Source: Candidatus Aminicenantota bacterium
GTDB taxonomy: Bacteria > Acidobacteriota > Aminicenantia > Aminicenantales > Aminicenantaceae
Assembly: GCA_030603565.1 (NCBI GenBank)
Contig: JAUVXM010000016.1
Span: forward strand, 1 to 38,289
Direction of reading: 5' to 3'
Length of the DNA stretch: 38,289 bases
Positions 7,745 to 17,302 of this stretch are shown here, one piece after another. Below the pieces are notes generated by a model, which was given only the letters and a program-made list of their open reading frames with translations, did not search any database and was not told the origin of the DNA. Position 1 is the stretch's first letter. Every line of letters begins with the position of its first letter. Position numbers and translations under genes: made by a program.

Positions 7745-8986
7745 ATGAAAAAAATCCTCTTTGTAACCCACCTCTTCTACCCTGCCCGGGGTGGAGTGGA
7801 GATACATATCAAGCGACTTTCCAAAGGACTGGCGAAAAAAGGCTATCATGTTAAGGTTTTGACTACAAATGCCTATTCCACTGAAGGTTTTTTTCTCAAT
7901 GACAAGCGCCGCATCGAAAAAACAAATGAAATCATTGACGGCGTCGAAGTTGAACGCCTCAGCTTTCGTACCTATGGTAGAAGACTTCTGAATTCCATGC
8001 GTTCCTTAGCCTGCCGGATAAAATATCCCGGCAACGAATGGGTCCGGTTCTACTCTTTCGGTCCCCGAAATTCCCTTTTTCTGGAGAAAAGCATTCACTT
8101 CCAACCTGACCTCATTTTTGCCGCGCCCCTTCCTACTTTTAATATCTATTATGCTAACAAAGCAGCAAAAAAATTGAATGTCCCCTTGATTGTTATTCCC
8201 TCATATCATATTCATGATCCTTGCAGTTTTTTTAACTCCATATATTTTAAGATCATGCGAAAATCAGATTTAGTCATGGCTCAGAGTGATATAGAAAAAA
8301 AGTTTTTAGCAGAGGCAGGAAACATCGATGATAATAAAATAGTTATTTTCCCACCTCTACCTTTTGACAAAACTCTTATGGAAAGAAAAATACAGTCAAA
8401 AGAAAAAATAAAAAAAACATATGGGATCAAACAGAAGTATGTTGTTTTATATTTAGGACAACATGGAATTCATAAAAATATAGGACCCGTACTAAAAGCC
8501 ATGGGCAAAGTATGGCAGTCTTCCAATGATGTGGCTCTTGTTATTGCCGGCGGAACAACAGAATACACAAAACATTTAAAAGATTTATCTATCCCTTACA
8601 ATAAGCTCAATATAAAAAAGGTTTATTTTCTTGAAAACTTTCCGCAGGAAAAAAAGAGCGACATATATAACATGGCTGATATATTCATTTCTTTGTCAGA
8701 ATTCGAGTCATTTGGCATTGTATTTGCTGAAGCCATGTTGCATAAACTTCCTGTTATTGCCAGCATCAACAGCGTGGCTCGTTCAATCATAGATGATTTT
8801 CATACAGGTTTTCTAGTCAACCCTTCCTGTGAACACGAAGTTTCCGGAGCAATACTCGGACTTATCCTTGATGATAATATTAGAAAAATCTATGGAAACA
8901 ATGGAAGAAAAATTGCTTTAGAACGATACAATCCTGAACGAATTTTGGAACAATGGAGTAAAATCTTAGATACCTTATTGATATAA
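7745..8986 (+). CDS. GT4 glycosyltransferase
   Basis: At 413 aa this is a full-length GT-B enzyme. It opens with 'ILFVTHLFYPARGGVEIHI' (the GG.E.H acceptor loop common in GT4), and its C-terminal half has 'VLYLGQHGIHKNIGPVLKAM', 'VALVIAGGT' and 'FISLSEFESFGIVFAEAMLHKLPVIA' with the E.FG...EAM donor site (about 318-333). It probably transfers a hexose to the lipid-linked intermediate. It is the second plus-strand GT4 gene in the locus and ends with a 12-base overlap into the convergent 1104-aa secreted protein, the same arrangement as the other plus-strand GT4. Confidence 0.9.
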   Translation: MKKILFVTHLFYPARGGVEIHIKRLSKGLAKKGYHVKVLTTNAYSTEGFFLNDKRRIEKTNEIIDGVEVERLSFRTYGRRLLNSMRSLACRIKYPGNEWVRFYSFGPRNSLFLEKSIHFQPDLIFAAPLPTFNIYYANKAAKKLNVPLIVIPSYHIHDPCSFFNSIYFKIMRKSDLVMAQSDIEKKFLAEAGNIDDNKIVIFPPLPFDKTLMERKIQSKEKIKKTYGIKQKYVVLYLGQHGIHKNIGPVLKAMGKVWQSSNDVALVIAGGTTEYTKHLKDLSIPYNKLNIKKVYFLENFPQEKKSDIYNMADIFISLSEFESFGIVFAEAMLHKLPVIASINSVARSIIDDFHTGFLVNPSCEHEVSGAILGLILDDNIRKIYGNNGRKIALERYNPERILEQWSKILDTLLI

Positions 8987-11900
8987 TCCGGCTGACGGCA
9001 ATATTTTTATTTTGATTTTAAATTTGTCTGTAAAGCCATCGTTTTCCCTAACAAAAACAAAATTATATTCCCCAAAAAATCCGGCTCCGGGCATCCAATA
9101 GAATATGCCTTTCTTTTCATCAAAGGAAGAGCCCACAGGAAGCGGACGAAGCTCTTTCCCCATAACAAGATACCCGCAATACTTAGCTCCTAAACTGCTA
9201 CCCATCACAGCTTCATAACCAATTAAATCACTAAGATGAACCTCAACCCGACTCACTTCCTCTATCTCAATATTCACAACGCCCTGCTCGTCTGGATAAA
9301 GTTTTTCTAAATTAGCCCTAATATAGCCTCTCTTCACTCCTACAAATTCAGGCCCATAAACCGGAACCAAAGATAGATCTGACAAGGAAGAATAACTAAT
9401 ATCACCCTCAATACTGAGTCCTAAATCCGACTGGGCTGTCCCACTGTTCTGGATGCTGAAATAACGGCTGCCTATACCCTCGCCTATTCCTTCACTATCA
9501 TAGGCTGTCCACTGGATCGTATGTACCCCGTTCTCATAGGATTGCAAATCAATAAAATAATGCCCATACGAGTTATCAGTATTAGCATAATCCGTAAACA
9601 GCGAAGCTACACTCGCAGAATAGTTGCCATATTCAGCAAGGTTCCCTTTTAATTCCCCGTCAATATACACATATATCGATGAGCCGTCAAAAGGTATGTA
9701 TTTTGGTTGGGGTGTCAAAACCCAGCCAAAATTTATATTCCCATAAACTGAGTGAGGAAATTCCATCCCAGGCGCAGGCGTGTCAATCGATCCGAAAGGT
9801 TTCACAGCATTATCATTATCACACGTTATAGTCTTTGTCCCCAGGTCGGTCCTATTACCCTCCACATCCCAGACAAATGCATGGAGGACATATGTGCCGT
9901 TTCCCCTGCGGGCAAGCCCATAGGTCAGTAACATGTACCCCCATCCGCCTTTATAACAAAAAGGATACTGATTATAGGGGGGATCTGTTTCTAAATTCGG
10001 CCTCGCTCCCTCTACAAAAAGTGCTGTCCCTACTGGGACCAGCCCTTCCGGGTTTATTGCCTCAGGAGGATCTTCAGGCTCTGCTCTCCGCCATATCTCA
10101 ACCCGGTCTACTTCAATATCATCCAAGGCCCAGCCTGTCACAGGTATCTGGCCTCTCACCTGGGAAGCGCCGTCAACCGGTGTATCCCAATATCCTATAG
10201 ACGGCTGGGAATTACCAGAAGCATAAACCTGCATTGAAATATAAACAAACTGAGGAGAGTTTGATATATCATCAGAAGTCAGAGTGATCAATCCGTCATA
10301 TTCACCCACCCAATATTGCCTAGGGTCAATTGCAACCGTAAATTTCCCATTTCCCATACCTATTGCAGGCTCAACCAGAATAAAATCCTTATTGGATTCA
10401 ACCCTCCAACTCACCTCTCCACTCCCGCTTACACTCACAACAACTTCCTGAGAAGATGAAATTATATTTCCATCATTCATTAAACCAAAATTTAACTTAT
10501 CTCTATTCAATATTATTTTTGGTTTTTCCTGATATTCCTCTTCTACAACAATCGGCCAACGGGCATAGCAACGGTTTGTATTTAATCCATCCGAATAAAC
10601 AGCGTAAATATAATATGTTCCTTCAGCTATAGACGAAACATTCCAAGAATAACCAGCGTCTAAAGGATTTATACCTGAGGCGATTTGAATACCGTTAAAT
10701 CCTTCCCCATCTGAATCATAATACAAAGATAAAGATGACGAAGATGAATAATCATCGCGATAACTCCATTCAATTAAATATGAGTTTGCAGCTCTTTCAA
10801 ACGCAGCTAACTTAACATTTTTAATATAGAATTCTTTGGGATCTGAAAATTCATGCGGATCAACTCTAAAGTTATCGATCATTCCTTGCCAGCCTGTCAA
10901 GGAAGGACTGCCACCAACATCGCTCTCATTCGGGATAGATTTCATATCAGCTATGATTTTATTCATCACTAAAGTCCCGTCCTTGCTTCTTATAACAATA
11001 TCCTCTGAAACATTTTCTACTTCTTCACCAAGATTTTTCCATATGATCCTTGCCTGCGATCCGCCCACTAGATTTCTTTGTCCGGGCAACCCCATTTCCA
11101 GTACTAATATGCGATACCTATCACTGTCAATATGATAGGCAGCTCCTCGCTCAGTCCACCACAGAGTATAGAGCTCAGGATTTCCTACTTCTCCACCATT
11201 TGAAGGAGCACTAATCCCATTCAAGACTGATATTGCTCCCAGATTTTTTCCTACTTCATCTTCCGCATTAATAGTCCCTATCTGCATATTTTCTATATTT
11301 CGAGAATAATCAATATCATTTATAGAATCCATATCCCACGCATTATTTAACTGGGATGTGGCAAAATCATCACTACTCCCTTCTTCCGAAGGAGAAATAA
11401 ATTTCATTAGAGGAATATCATTCACAAGATAGCAACCAGGAGAATATACCAATTGATCCGAAGTTCCGGAAGCTCTGATGCCTACATAGTATGTACCATG
11501 CGGCAGCCCTCCTGCATAAAAAGAATATGAACTACCGCTTACATTGCCGGCAATCCTACCTAGATTACCATTGCCCTCATAATAATCATCATCAAGAAAA
11601 ATATCGACCGGCCCGGAGGCTCCATTCCAGCTAATAGTCCTGAATAATTCAATATCCGATTCAACTAATCTTATCCAGTCTAATTTTATGTTTTCACCTG
11701 ATATTACGGTCGGATCTATCCGCAATGAATCGACTTCCCCTGACCAGGCCTCACCAACAGCAGCTCCAAGATCAATTAAATCAAGATAATAGATATTCCA
11801 TCCTTCATGAGTCCAAAATGCATTAGAAATGCTTACGCCGGAAAATATCGTGTTATTACTCCAAATAAGCTGACCAACAGAAGACGAATCCAGCTTCATG

Positions 11901-12289
11901 CGGAACATAATAATTCTGAATTTAGCAGCATCAATAGGATGGTTTGTCCCAATTTTCCCAAGAAAACAGGTACCGGGAACACCTGTATCTAAAATGGAAA
12001 TATTAGGATCATTACCTACTGTTTCGGCTGAAAAAATTCCATCTGTGAACAAAATATTTGTAAGGTAGGATAGCGGTTGGTCATCCACATAAAGCCACCA
12101 TCCCAAATCTGCCCTGTCCTCCATATCCCAGTGATTTTGAAATGACAAAGCGGCATAATCATCAGCAGAACTGAGAATTATTTCACTGGCAGGAGATGTA
12201 ACACTAAGCTGAGCAGAGATGTAATTGGCTACGCAAAAAAATAGAACGATTAAAAAAAAGATCTTTTTTCTATGCGCACGTATTTCCAA
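8975..12289 (-). CDS. secreted multidomain protein: two carbohydrate-binding-like repeats, BACON-like domain, Ig-like module
   Basis: The 1104-aa protein has a signal peptide (about 1-27, ending ISAQ). Two similar beta-rich units follow, at about 36-215 and 295-495. Each begins with an 'S.DD.A....N.WDM' pattern and ends near 'LRIDP...LDWIRLVE' or an equivalent, like galactose-binding-type modules. A BACON-like Ig domain with 'LNFGLMND' and 'SWRVESNKDFILVEP' lies at about 590-690. A 300-aa module then opens with 'GYWDTPVDG' and 'PVTGWALDDIEVDRVEIW', continues with 'GGWGYMLLTYGL' and 'FGWVLTPQPKYIP', and ends near 'GSRYFSIQN'. A terminal domain has 'GEYNFVFV'. Sequences like the 300-aa module recur in secreted proteins of Acidobacteria-type genomes (recollection). 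The start must be TTG at 12289, because a TAA lies three codons upstream and no ATG is available. No catalytic residues were recognised; glycan binding at the surface is inferred. Confidence 0.8.
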   Translation of the reverse strand: MEIRAHRKKIFFLIVLFFCVANYISAQLSVTSPASEIILSSADDYAALSFQNHWDMEDRADLGWWLYVDDQPLSYLTNILFTDGIFSAETVGNDPNISILDTGVPGTCFLGKIGTNHPIDAAKFRIIMFRMKLDSSSVGQLIWSNNTIFSGVSISNAFWTHEGWNIYYLDLIDLGAAVGEAWSGEVDSLRIDPTVISGENIKLDWIRLVESDIELFRTISWNGASGPVDIFLDDDYYEGNGNLGRIAGNVSGSSYSFYAGGLPHGTYYVGIRASGTSDQLVYSPGCYLVNDIPLMKFISPSEEGSSDDFATSQLNNAWDMDSINDIDYSRNIENMQIGTINAEDEVGKNLGAISVLNGISAPSNGGEVGNPELYTLWWTERGAAYHIDSDRYRILVLEMGLPGQRNLVGGSQARIIWKNLGEEVENVSEDIVIRSKDGTLVMNKIIADMKSIPNESDVGGSPSLTGWQGMIDNFRVDPHEFSDPKEFYIKNVKLAAFERAANSYLIEWSYRDDYSSSSSLSLYYDSDGEGFNGIQIASGINPLDAGYSWNVSSIAEGTYYIYAVYSDGLNTNRCYARWPIVVEEEYQEKPKIILNRDKLNFGLMNDGNIISSSQEVVVSVSGSGEVSWRVESNKDFILVEPAIGMGNGKFTVAIDPRQYWVGEYDGLITLTSDDISNSPQFVYISMQVYASGNSQPSIGYWDTPVDGASQVRGQIPVTGWALDDIEVDRVEIWRRAEPEDPPEAINPEGLVPVGTALFVEGARPNLETDPPYNQYPFCYKGGWGYMLLTYGLARRGNGTYVLHAFVWDVEGNRTDLGTKTITCDNDNAVKPFGSIDTPAPGMEFPHSVYGNINFGWVLTPQPKYIPFDGSSIYVYIDGELKGNLAEYGNYSASVASLFTDYANTDNSYGHYFIDLQSYENGVHTIQWTAYDSEGIGEGIGSRYFSIQNSGTAQSDLGLSIEGDISYSSLSDLSLVPVYGPEFVGVKRGYIRANLEKLYPDEQGVVNIEIEEVSRVEVHLSDLIGYEAVMGSSLGAKYCGYLVMGKELRPLPVGSSFDEKKGIFYWMPGAGFFGEYNFVFVRENDGFTDKFKIKIKILPSAGLYQ
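9000..10195. repeat. direct duplication, copy 1 (shared C-terminal module)
   Basis: This segment of the 1104-aa protein gene matches 13750-14985 in the 1166-aa gene in the same orientation. The core at about 9450-10195 is nearly identical even at silent positions, for example around GCATGGAGGACATATGTGCC. The last 400 bases are more diverged, and copy 2 carries an extra insertion there. Near-identity at silent sites points to recent duplication or gene conversion. Confidence 0.9.
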
Positions 12290-12413
12290 TCTATCTTATT
12301 TATATGCAAAAAACGTGCCATAGGATTATCAGGCATAATTTATGAAAACATTTTAATGCTGTTCAATTTATGAACATAATTTGTCACTAAATTGTCCAAT
12401 TATTGTTGAAAAA

Positions 12414-13661
12414 CTATACTTCTCTTGATATGGACAACTTATCTTCATCAATATTATACATACTCAACTTTGAACAATCCCTGCACATTTTAGGTGGGGT
12501 GTTCGTAAGAATATGCCTGCGCAGCTCGCGAAACTTTTTGTTAAACCACACGTCTTCAAAAGAAACATCCGCTGAAATAGTCCCGTATTCTGCTACACCA
12601 TGACAATGAGGACAGGGGAGGACATGGCCCCCTGCGTTTATAAGGGTATAATTGAATGGCAAGGTGCAGTAAATAGAATTTCTATCCATATTTTGCTTTA
12701 TTTGCTTCTTTGGTTTTTTAATAGGTTTTTTTATCAATTCCATAAACTGCAAGTATCCACTCTTTATAAAATACTTTGGGTTTCTGGTTAAAATGTTTAA
12801 ATATTTTTTCATCCGATTTTTGTCGATTTTCTGCTTCCGGGCCTTTGTGTTTTCCTCCTTAGCACCAAATTCAGCAGGAATTGTCAGAATAGTCAAACCC
12901 AGTTTTTCTGCTTTTTCCCGAGCCCTTTTGAGCCAAAAATCCGATAGTTCTTTATGATGAACCAGCGATTCTTTTTCCATTCCCAGCCCGTCAAAAATTA
13001 CTATGTGCCGAAAATCCAGATAAGAGACTTTTAATTCCGCAGCTAAATCAACTAATTTTTCAACTTCTTCAATATTTGACCTCATTAAAGTAATGTTGAA
13101 TCTAAGTGCCGGGGTAGAACTTTTCAGAGCTTCTTTTTGTTTATTTAAATATTTTATATTGCTTAAAAAACGGTCAAACTTAGCTCCCCTCCTAATATAC
13201 TCATATATCTCCTTTGAAGCGGCTTCTAGGGATAACATTAAATCAGTCACCCCATATTTAATAATGGCATTTGCTTTATCCTTTGTTATCAATACGCCAT
13301 TAGTAGCAAAATCGATGTGTGGAACATTATATTTGGAGGCAATCTTTAGAATATCAATAAAATAAGGAGACATAAGGGGTTCACTCCCACATGAGAGAGT
13401 AAGAGTTGTGGCGTAAGGTAAAAGATTATCAGCCATATTTGAAAAAGTATCAGGTGTGAGATAAACCGGATCTGCCTTAAAATATTTATCATGGGAAAAA
13501 TAACACATCCGGCACCTTAAATTGCACTTATTTGAAATATCGATGACTACCGTCATAAAACGTGGATTCGGGGAGACAATATTACAACTCTTTAGAGTTT
13601 TATGAAATTCAGGGATCTTTCGAATATTTAATATCTTTTTTGTTATTTCATCGTTAAGCAT
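12414..13661 (-). CDS. radical SAM protein with SPASM-like C-terminus
   Basis: The 415-aa protein has the canonical 4Fe-4S/SAM motif CNLRCRMC (C46, C50, C53) after a beta strand 'MTVVIDISNK', and a glycine-rich SAM-contact region 'LTLSCGSEPLMSP'. Its C-terminus is cysteine-rich: 'YCTLPFNYTLINAGGHVLPC', then PHC and 'KMCRDC', as in SPASM domains that bind auxiliary Fe-S clusters. Such proteins modify peptides, sugars or other small substrates. It sits 50 bases below the 1166-aa secreted protein and 124 bases above the 1104-aa one, so a modification linked to these secreted proteins or their glycan is possible (inference). The start at ATG 13661 has a weak GAGAA ribosome site. A second, different radical SAM/SPASM gene lies at 23345-24604. 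Confidence 0.88.
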   Translation of the reverse strand: MLNDEITKKILNIRKIPEFHKTLKSCNIVSPNPRFMTVVIDISNKCNLRCRMCYFSHDKYFKADPVYLTPDTFSNMADNLLPYATTLTLSCGSEPLMSPYFIDILKIASKYNVPHIDFATNGVLITKDKANAIIKYGVTDLMLSLEAASKEIYEYIRRGAKFDRFLSNIKYLNKQKEALKSSTPALRFNITLMRSNIEEVEKLVDLAAELKVSYLDFRHIVIFDGLGMEKESLVHHKELSDFWLKRAREKAEKLGLTILTIPAEFGAKEENTKARKQKIDKNRMKKYLNILTRNPKYFIKSGYLQFMELIKKPIKKPKKQIKQNMDRNSIYCTLPFNYTLINAGGHVLPCPHCHGVAEYGTISADVSFEDVWFNKKFRELRRHILTNTPPKMCRDCSKLSMYNIDEDKLSISREV

Positions 13662-13711
13662 TTCTCATTCTCACAGCCTTTAATGAAATAAAAATTACTG
13701 CTCTGAAGAGA

Positions 13712-16700
13712 TTAGCTTCTTATTTTTGGAGTAATTCTTATCTTGATTTTTATTTTAGCACTTATTCCACAATTTTTCAATTTCACAAAGACAAACTCAT
13801 ATTCTCCAAAAAAACCGGCTCCGGGCATCCAGGAAAATATGCCTTTCTCCTTATCCAGGGAAGAGCCCACAGGAAGGGGACGAAGCTCATCCCCCACAAC
13901 AAGATACCCTTCATAGCCCCCACTCCCAGATCCTGCCTTTCCTGTCTTTACCCTGTTTTCCCTGCCTACTGCCAACTGCCTACTGCCGACTGTCTTTCCC
14001 GCTAGTCGAATCTCAACTCGACTCACTTCCTCTATCTCAATATTTACAACTCCCTTTTCGTCAGGATAAAACTTTTCTAAAGCAGCCCCAATATAGCCCC
14101 TTTTCACTCCTATAAATCCAGATCCATCAACCTGAGCCGAAGATAGATCTAGCAATGATGTATAGCTCCTATCGGCCACAACACCCAGCCCCGAGTTCGA
14201 AAGAGCCCCTCCCGTGTTCTGGATGCAAAAATATCGACTCCCTATCCCTTCGCCTACTCCATCAGAGTCATAGGCTGTCCACTGAATCGTATGTACCCCG
14301 TTCTCATAGGATTCCAAATCAATAAAATAGTGCCCATAGGAATTATTTGTATTTGCATAACCCGGAAACATCGCAGCTACACTGGCAGAATAATTGCCAT
14401 ATTCAGCAAGGTTCCCTTTTAATTCCCCGTCAATATACACATATATAGATGAGCCGTCAAAAGGTATATATTTTGGTTGGGGTGTTAAAACCCAGCCAAA
14501 ATTTATATTCCCGTAAAAGGAGTGAGGAAATGCCATGCCTGGAGCAGGCGTATCCAGAGTTCCAAAGGGTTTTACTGCATTGTCATTATCACAGGTTATT
14601 GTCTTTGTCCCCAGGTCGGTCCTGTTTCCCTCCTTATCCCAAACAAAAGCATGGAGGACATATGTGCCGTTTCCCCTGCGGGCAAGCCCATAGGTCAGCA
14701 ACATATACCCCCAGCCACCTTTGTAATTGAAGGGATACTGGTTATAGGGAGGATCTGTTTCTAAATTCGGTCTCGCTCCCTCTACAAAAAGCGCTGTGCC
14801 CACCGGCACCAGCCCTTCCGGATTTATTGCCTCAGGAGGATCTTCAGGCTCTGCTCTCCGCCATATCTCAACACGGTCTACTTCAATGTCATCCAAGGCC
14901 CAACCTGTCACAGGTATCTGGCCTCTCACCTGCGTAGTGCCGTCAACAGGTGTATCCCAGTACCCAATCGGCGGCTGAGTCTGACTGGAAGTTAAAACCT
15001 TTAAAGTCACATTGACAAATTGAGGAGAATTTAAAGCATTAGCAGACGATACGATTATAGAACCATAATAAATCCCTTGTGATAATCCTGAAGGATTAAC
15101 AATTATGCTCACTACTTGAGCATTGGTTCCGAAAACAGGGCTGCATTCAAGCCAGGATGCATTCCTGACTGCAGTCCATGTCATATCCGCTGTACCTTCA
15201 TTCAAGACCATAAATTGTTGAGAAGATGTAACATCACCCCCAGGATTAGCAGCAAAAATAAAAGATGCCCTTGAAACATTAAGTATGCCTACAGGAATTG
15301 CCGAAGGATTAATCGGTCCTGAAGAAACTTCACTTCCAACATAACCGTTAATATTAACAGCAGCAATTTTATAGTAAACGATACGACCCGTATCAAATCC
15401 AGCATCAGAATAAGAAATATCTGCAACTCTCCCAATTTCAGAGGATGGATTACATGCAAAATCAGAGGAATAGCCACGGAAAATAACAAACTCCTTAAAA
15501 TCATCCCAATGGCTCCACTTATGGTTCAAATCAGACCAGATCTTATCACTCCAGTCTAAATCAATTTCGCCGGATATCCCGTTGAAAGCTCCCGTAAAAC
15601 CATTGACAACCGGTGGTGTAAATACAACACCTAAAGACTGTCTCGCGCAATCCTTAATCGCATTTAAAAACTGAACCGCAGCAAGTTCCCTGTTTGTACC
15701 TTTGTACTGCCACTCTTCATTTCCCATCCAATAAAAAAAACTTATCATGTGGGCATCATTTTCATAAAGGCGAATCATCCGATCATAAATATCCTGAACA
15801 GAACTCATGGGAATCCCTGTCCCAGCATGTACTTCCGGATTATATTCAAGCGCCGCCCAGTTCGAACTCATATTTTTTATATTCTGATCTGCATAACGGG
15901 AAGTCCTAAAGAAAAGGTTTGCATTGATTTTTAGGTCATATAGAGTAATTGCCATGCCAATATCGGAAAAAGCGTCTGCCGTCCACATCGGTGAAGCTGA
16001 TGTGTAATAGCGGGGATTTAAGAAGGGAATAAGAGGATCATCAGGTCGTGTGCCAAAAAGATGGTCAGCTGGGATCTGATGGGTATAATACTGGTTTTTA
16101 GGAAATCCGCTATCCCTGCCGATAGATGCCATATCCTTTACATAATGAGCTACCAGTAATTCCCGGAAACTATGCCAGAGATCCCAAAAAACATCTTCTC
16201 CTTTTTGCTTCATTTCTCTCGGAGGATCAAAACCTCCTCCAATGTAATAAGCCCCTCCATTAGGCATTTGCCCATCAAAAGAATAATTTGCAAAAGGAAT
16301 CGCATTGCCCTCAAAAGAATCCTGTAAGCTCCAGTTATAATACTTTAAAGCCCAATTTGAAAAATTAGTCCCAAAATCAGAATTAAAATTTTGCAAACCA
16401 TTTGCTCCCTGATACCTTGCCCCTCCATTTGCGTATCCTTCGCCTTCATATTTACAACCAGCGGCATACATTCCCGCATGCCTAATCCAATCCCTGAATT
16501 CAAGAACAGCAAAAGAAGAATAATCACAAAAATCGGTTTGCAAAAAATTAGCATCATCTATTCGCCAAAAATTTAACTCTGCTTCGCCAGGACCGCTGAC
16601 GACTATTGCCAAATCCGGGTTATCATCCTGTTTTTGTTTTAAAAAATCAAACATTGCCTGAATCTTTGCTTCATGAAACTCCCTAAGTTTTCGGGCATAT

Positions 16701-17212
16701 CGAGAAAAAGTGCCAAAGACCTTATCATTCATAACTCCTGATAATTGATTTGCAGCAGCCAGATTATTATCGTTATACCACTGCCCATTTCGGATATCTT
16801 CTTCCTTAGCCTCTTTGTATGTATTGACATTTCTTGATAACCCATAATTGATAATAATATGAAGCCCTACCTCATACTCTTTCGCTTTTGCTATCAGGTT
16901 CTCAACTTGATTTTTAAAAGACTGTATCCCAGCATCTGCATTTGCAGGTAAAGTAGACCAATCCATTTCTATCATCACAAAATGTGTAAAATAAAGGGGA
17001 GCATATATTCCATTTCCAAACTGGTTTTTAATAATATTTATTTCTGAAGCACTTGAATTTAAGCCATAAGTCATCGCAAAAATAAGCGAATTATCATAAG
17101 TAGGCCTAGGTAATTCCTCCGAAAAAGAAGTGGAAACAAAAATAAGAACTAAACCCAGGCACAAAAATAAACAATATTTTCTTAACGCCATTTTCCTCAC
17201 CTTATTAATCAT
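13712..17212 (-). CDS. secreted glycoside-hydrolase-like protein with FN3, BACON-like and Ig-like modules
   Basis: The 1166-aa protein has a signal peptide (about 8-31, ending TSFSEE). The first 530 residues look like a TIM-barrel hydrolase of the GH42/clan-A style, paralogous to the 810-aa neighbour. Shared blocks are 'GPGEAELNF' (about 202-210, candidate acid/base Glu), 'LEFRDW', 'QIPADHLFGT', 'SASPMWTAD' and 'WAALEYNPE' (about 453-461, candidate nucleophile Glu). An FN3-like domain (about 555-645), a BACON-like domain (about 650-745) and the 'GYWDTPVDG'/'PVTGWALDD' module shared with the 1104-aa protein follow. Near the end an extra 25-aa stretch with 'GSRQLAVGRENR' and 'KTGKAGSGSGG' is encoded by invading repeat words. 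Two starts are possible: ATG 17212 (GAGG 10 bases upstream) or ATG 17191, which begins exactly at the signal peptide and has GAGG close by. Hydrolase activity is inferred. Confidence 0.8.
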   Translation of the reverse strand: MINKVRKMALRKYCLFLCLGLVLIFVSTSFSEELPRPTYDNSLIFAMTYGLNSSASEINIIKNQFGNGIYAPLYFTHFVMIEMDWSTLPANADAGIQSFKNQVENLIAKAKEYEVGLHIIINYGLSRNVNTYKEAKEEDIRNGQWYNDNNLAAANQLSGVMNDKVFGTFSRYARKLREFHEAKIQAMFDFLKQKQDDNPDLAIVVSGPGEAELNFWRIDDANFLQTDFCDYSSFAVLEFRDWIRHAGMYAAGCKYEGEGYANGGARYQGANGLQNFNSDFGTNFSNWALKYYNWSLQDSFEGNAIPFANYSFDGQMPNGGAYYIGGGFDPPREMKQKGEDVFWDLWHSFRELLVAHYVKDMASIGRDSGFPKNQYYTHQIPADHLFGTRPDDPLIPFLNPRYYTSASPMWTADAFSDIGMAITLYDLKINANLFFRTSRYADQNIKNMSSNWAALEYNPEVHAGTGIPMSSVQDIYDRMIRLYENDAHMISFFYWMGNEEWQYKGTNRELAAVQFLNAIKDCARQSLGVVFTPPVVNGFTGAFNGISGEIDLDWSDKIWSDLNHKWSHWDDFKEFVIFRGYSSDFACNPSSEIGRVADISYSDAGFDTGRIVYYKIAAVNINGYVGSEVSSGPINPSAIPVGILNVSRASFIFAANPGGDVTSSQQFMVLNEGTADMTWTAVRNASWLECSPVFGTNAQVVSIIVNPSGLSQGIYYGSIIVSSANALNSPQFVNVTLKVLTSSQTQPPIGYWDTPVDGTTQVRGQIPVTGWALDDIEVDRVEIWRRAEPEDPPEAINPEGLVPVGTALFVEGARPNLETDPPYNQYPFNYKGGWGYMLLTYGLARRGNGTYVLHAFVWDKEGNRTDLGTKTITCDNDNAVKPFGTLDTPAPGMAFPHSFYGNINFGWVLTPQPKYIPFDGSSIYVYIDGELKGNLAEYGNYSASVAAMFPGYANTNNSYGHYFIDLESYENGVHTIQWTAYDSDGVGEGIGSRYFCIQNTGGALSNSGLGVVADRSYTSLLDLSSAQVDGSGFIGVKRGYIGAALEKFYPDEKGVVNIEIEEVSRVEIRLAGKTVGSRQLAVGRENRVKTGKAGSGSGGYEGYLVVGDELRPLPVGSSLDKEKGIFSWMPGAGFFGEYEFVFVKLKNCGISAKIKIKIRITPKIRS
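13750..14985. repeat. direct duplication, copy 2 (shared C-terminal module)
   Basis: This is the partner of 9000-10195, on the same strand and about 4.8 kb away. It carries an insertion at about 13929-14002 made of the words CCTGCCTTTCCTGTCTTTACC and a 14-bp tandem CTGCCTACTGCCAA, absent from copy 1. Recombination between the copies would delete the radical SAM gene and fuse the hydrolase-like N-terminus to the C-terminus of the other protein. Confidence 0.9.
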
Positions 17213-17302
17213 ATTACTATAACCTCTTCTTTATAATAAGTAAATATTATTATCTGTAAATAACCTTTTCAGATGAATTATGGGATGAAAGTTTCTCACC
17301 CC

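Noticed and set aside
9835-14764. Plus-strand open frames that recur in both copies of the duplicated module
   Set aside because: They recur only because the underlying minus-strand coding module is duplicated; phase and codon pattern favour the minus-strand proteins.
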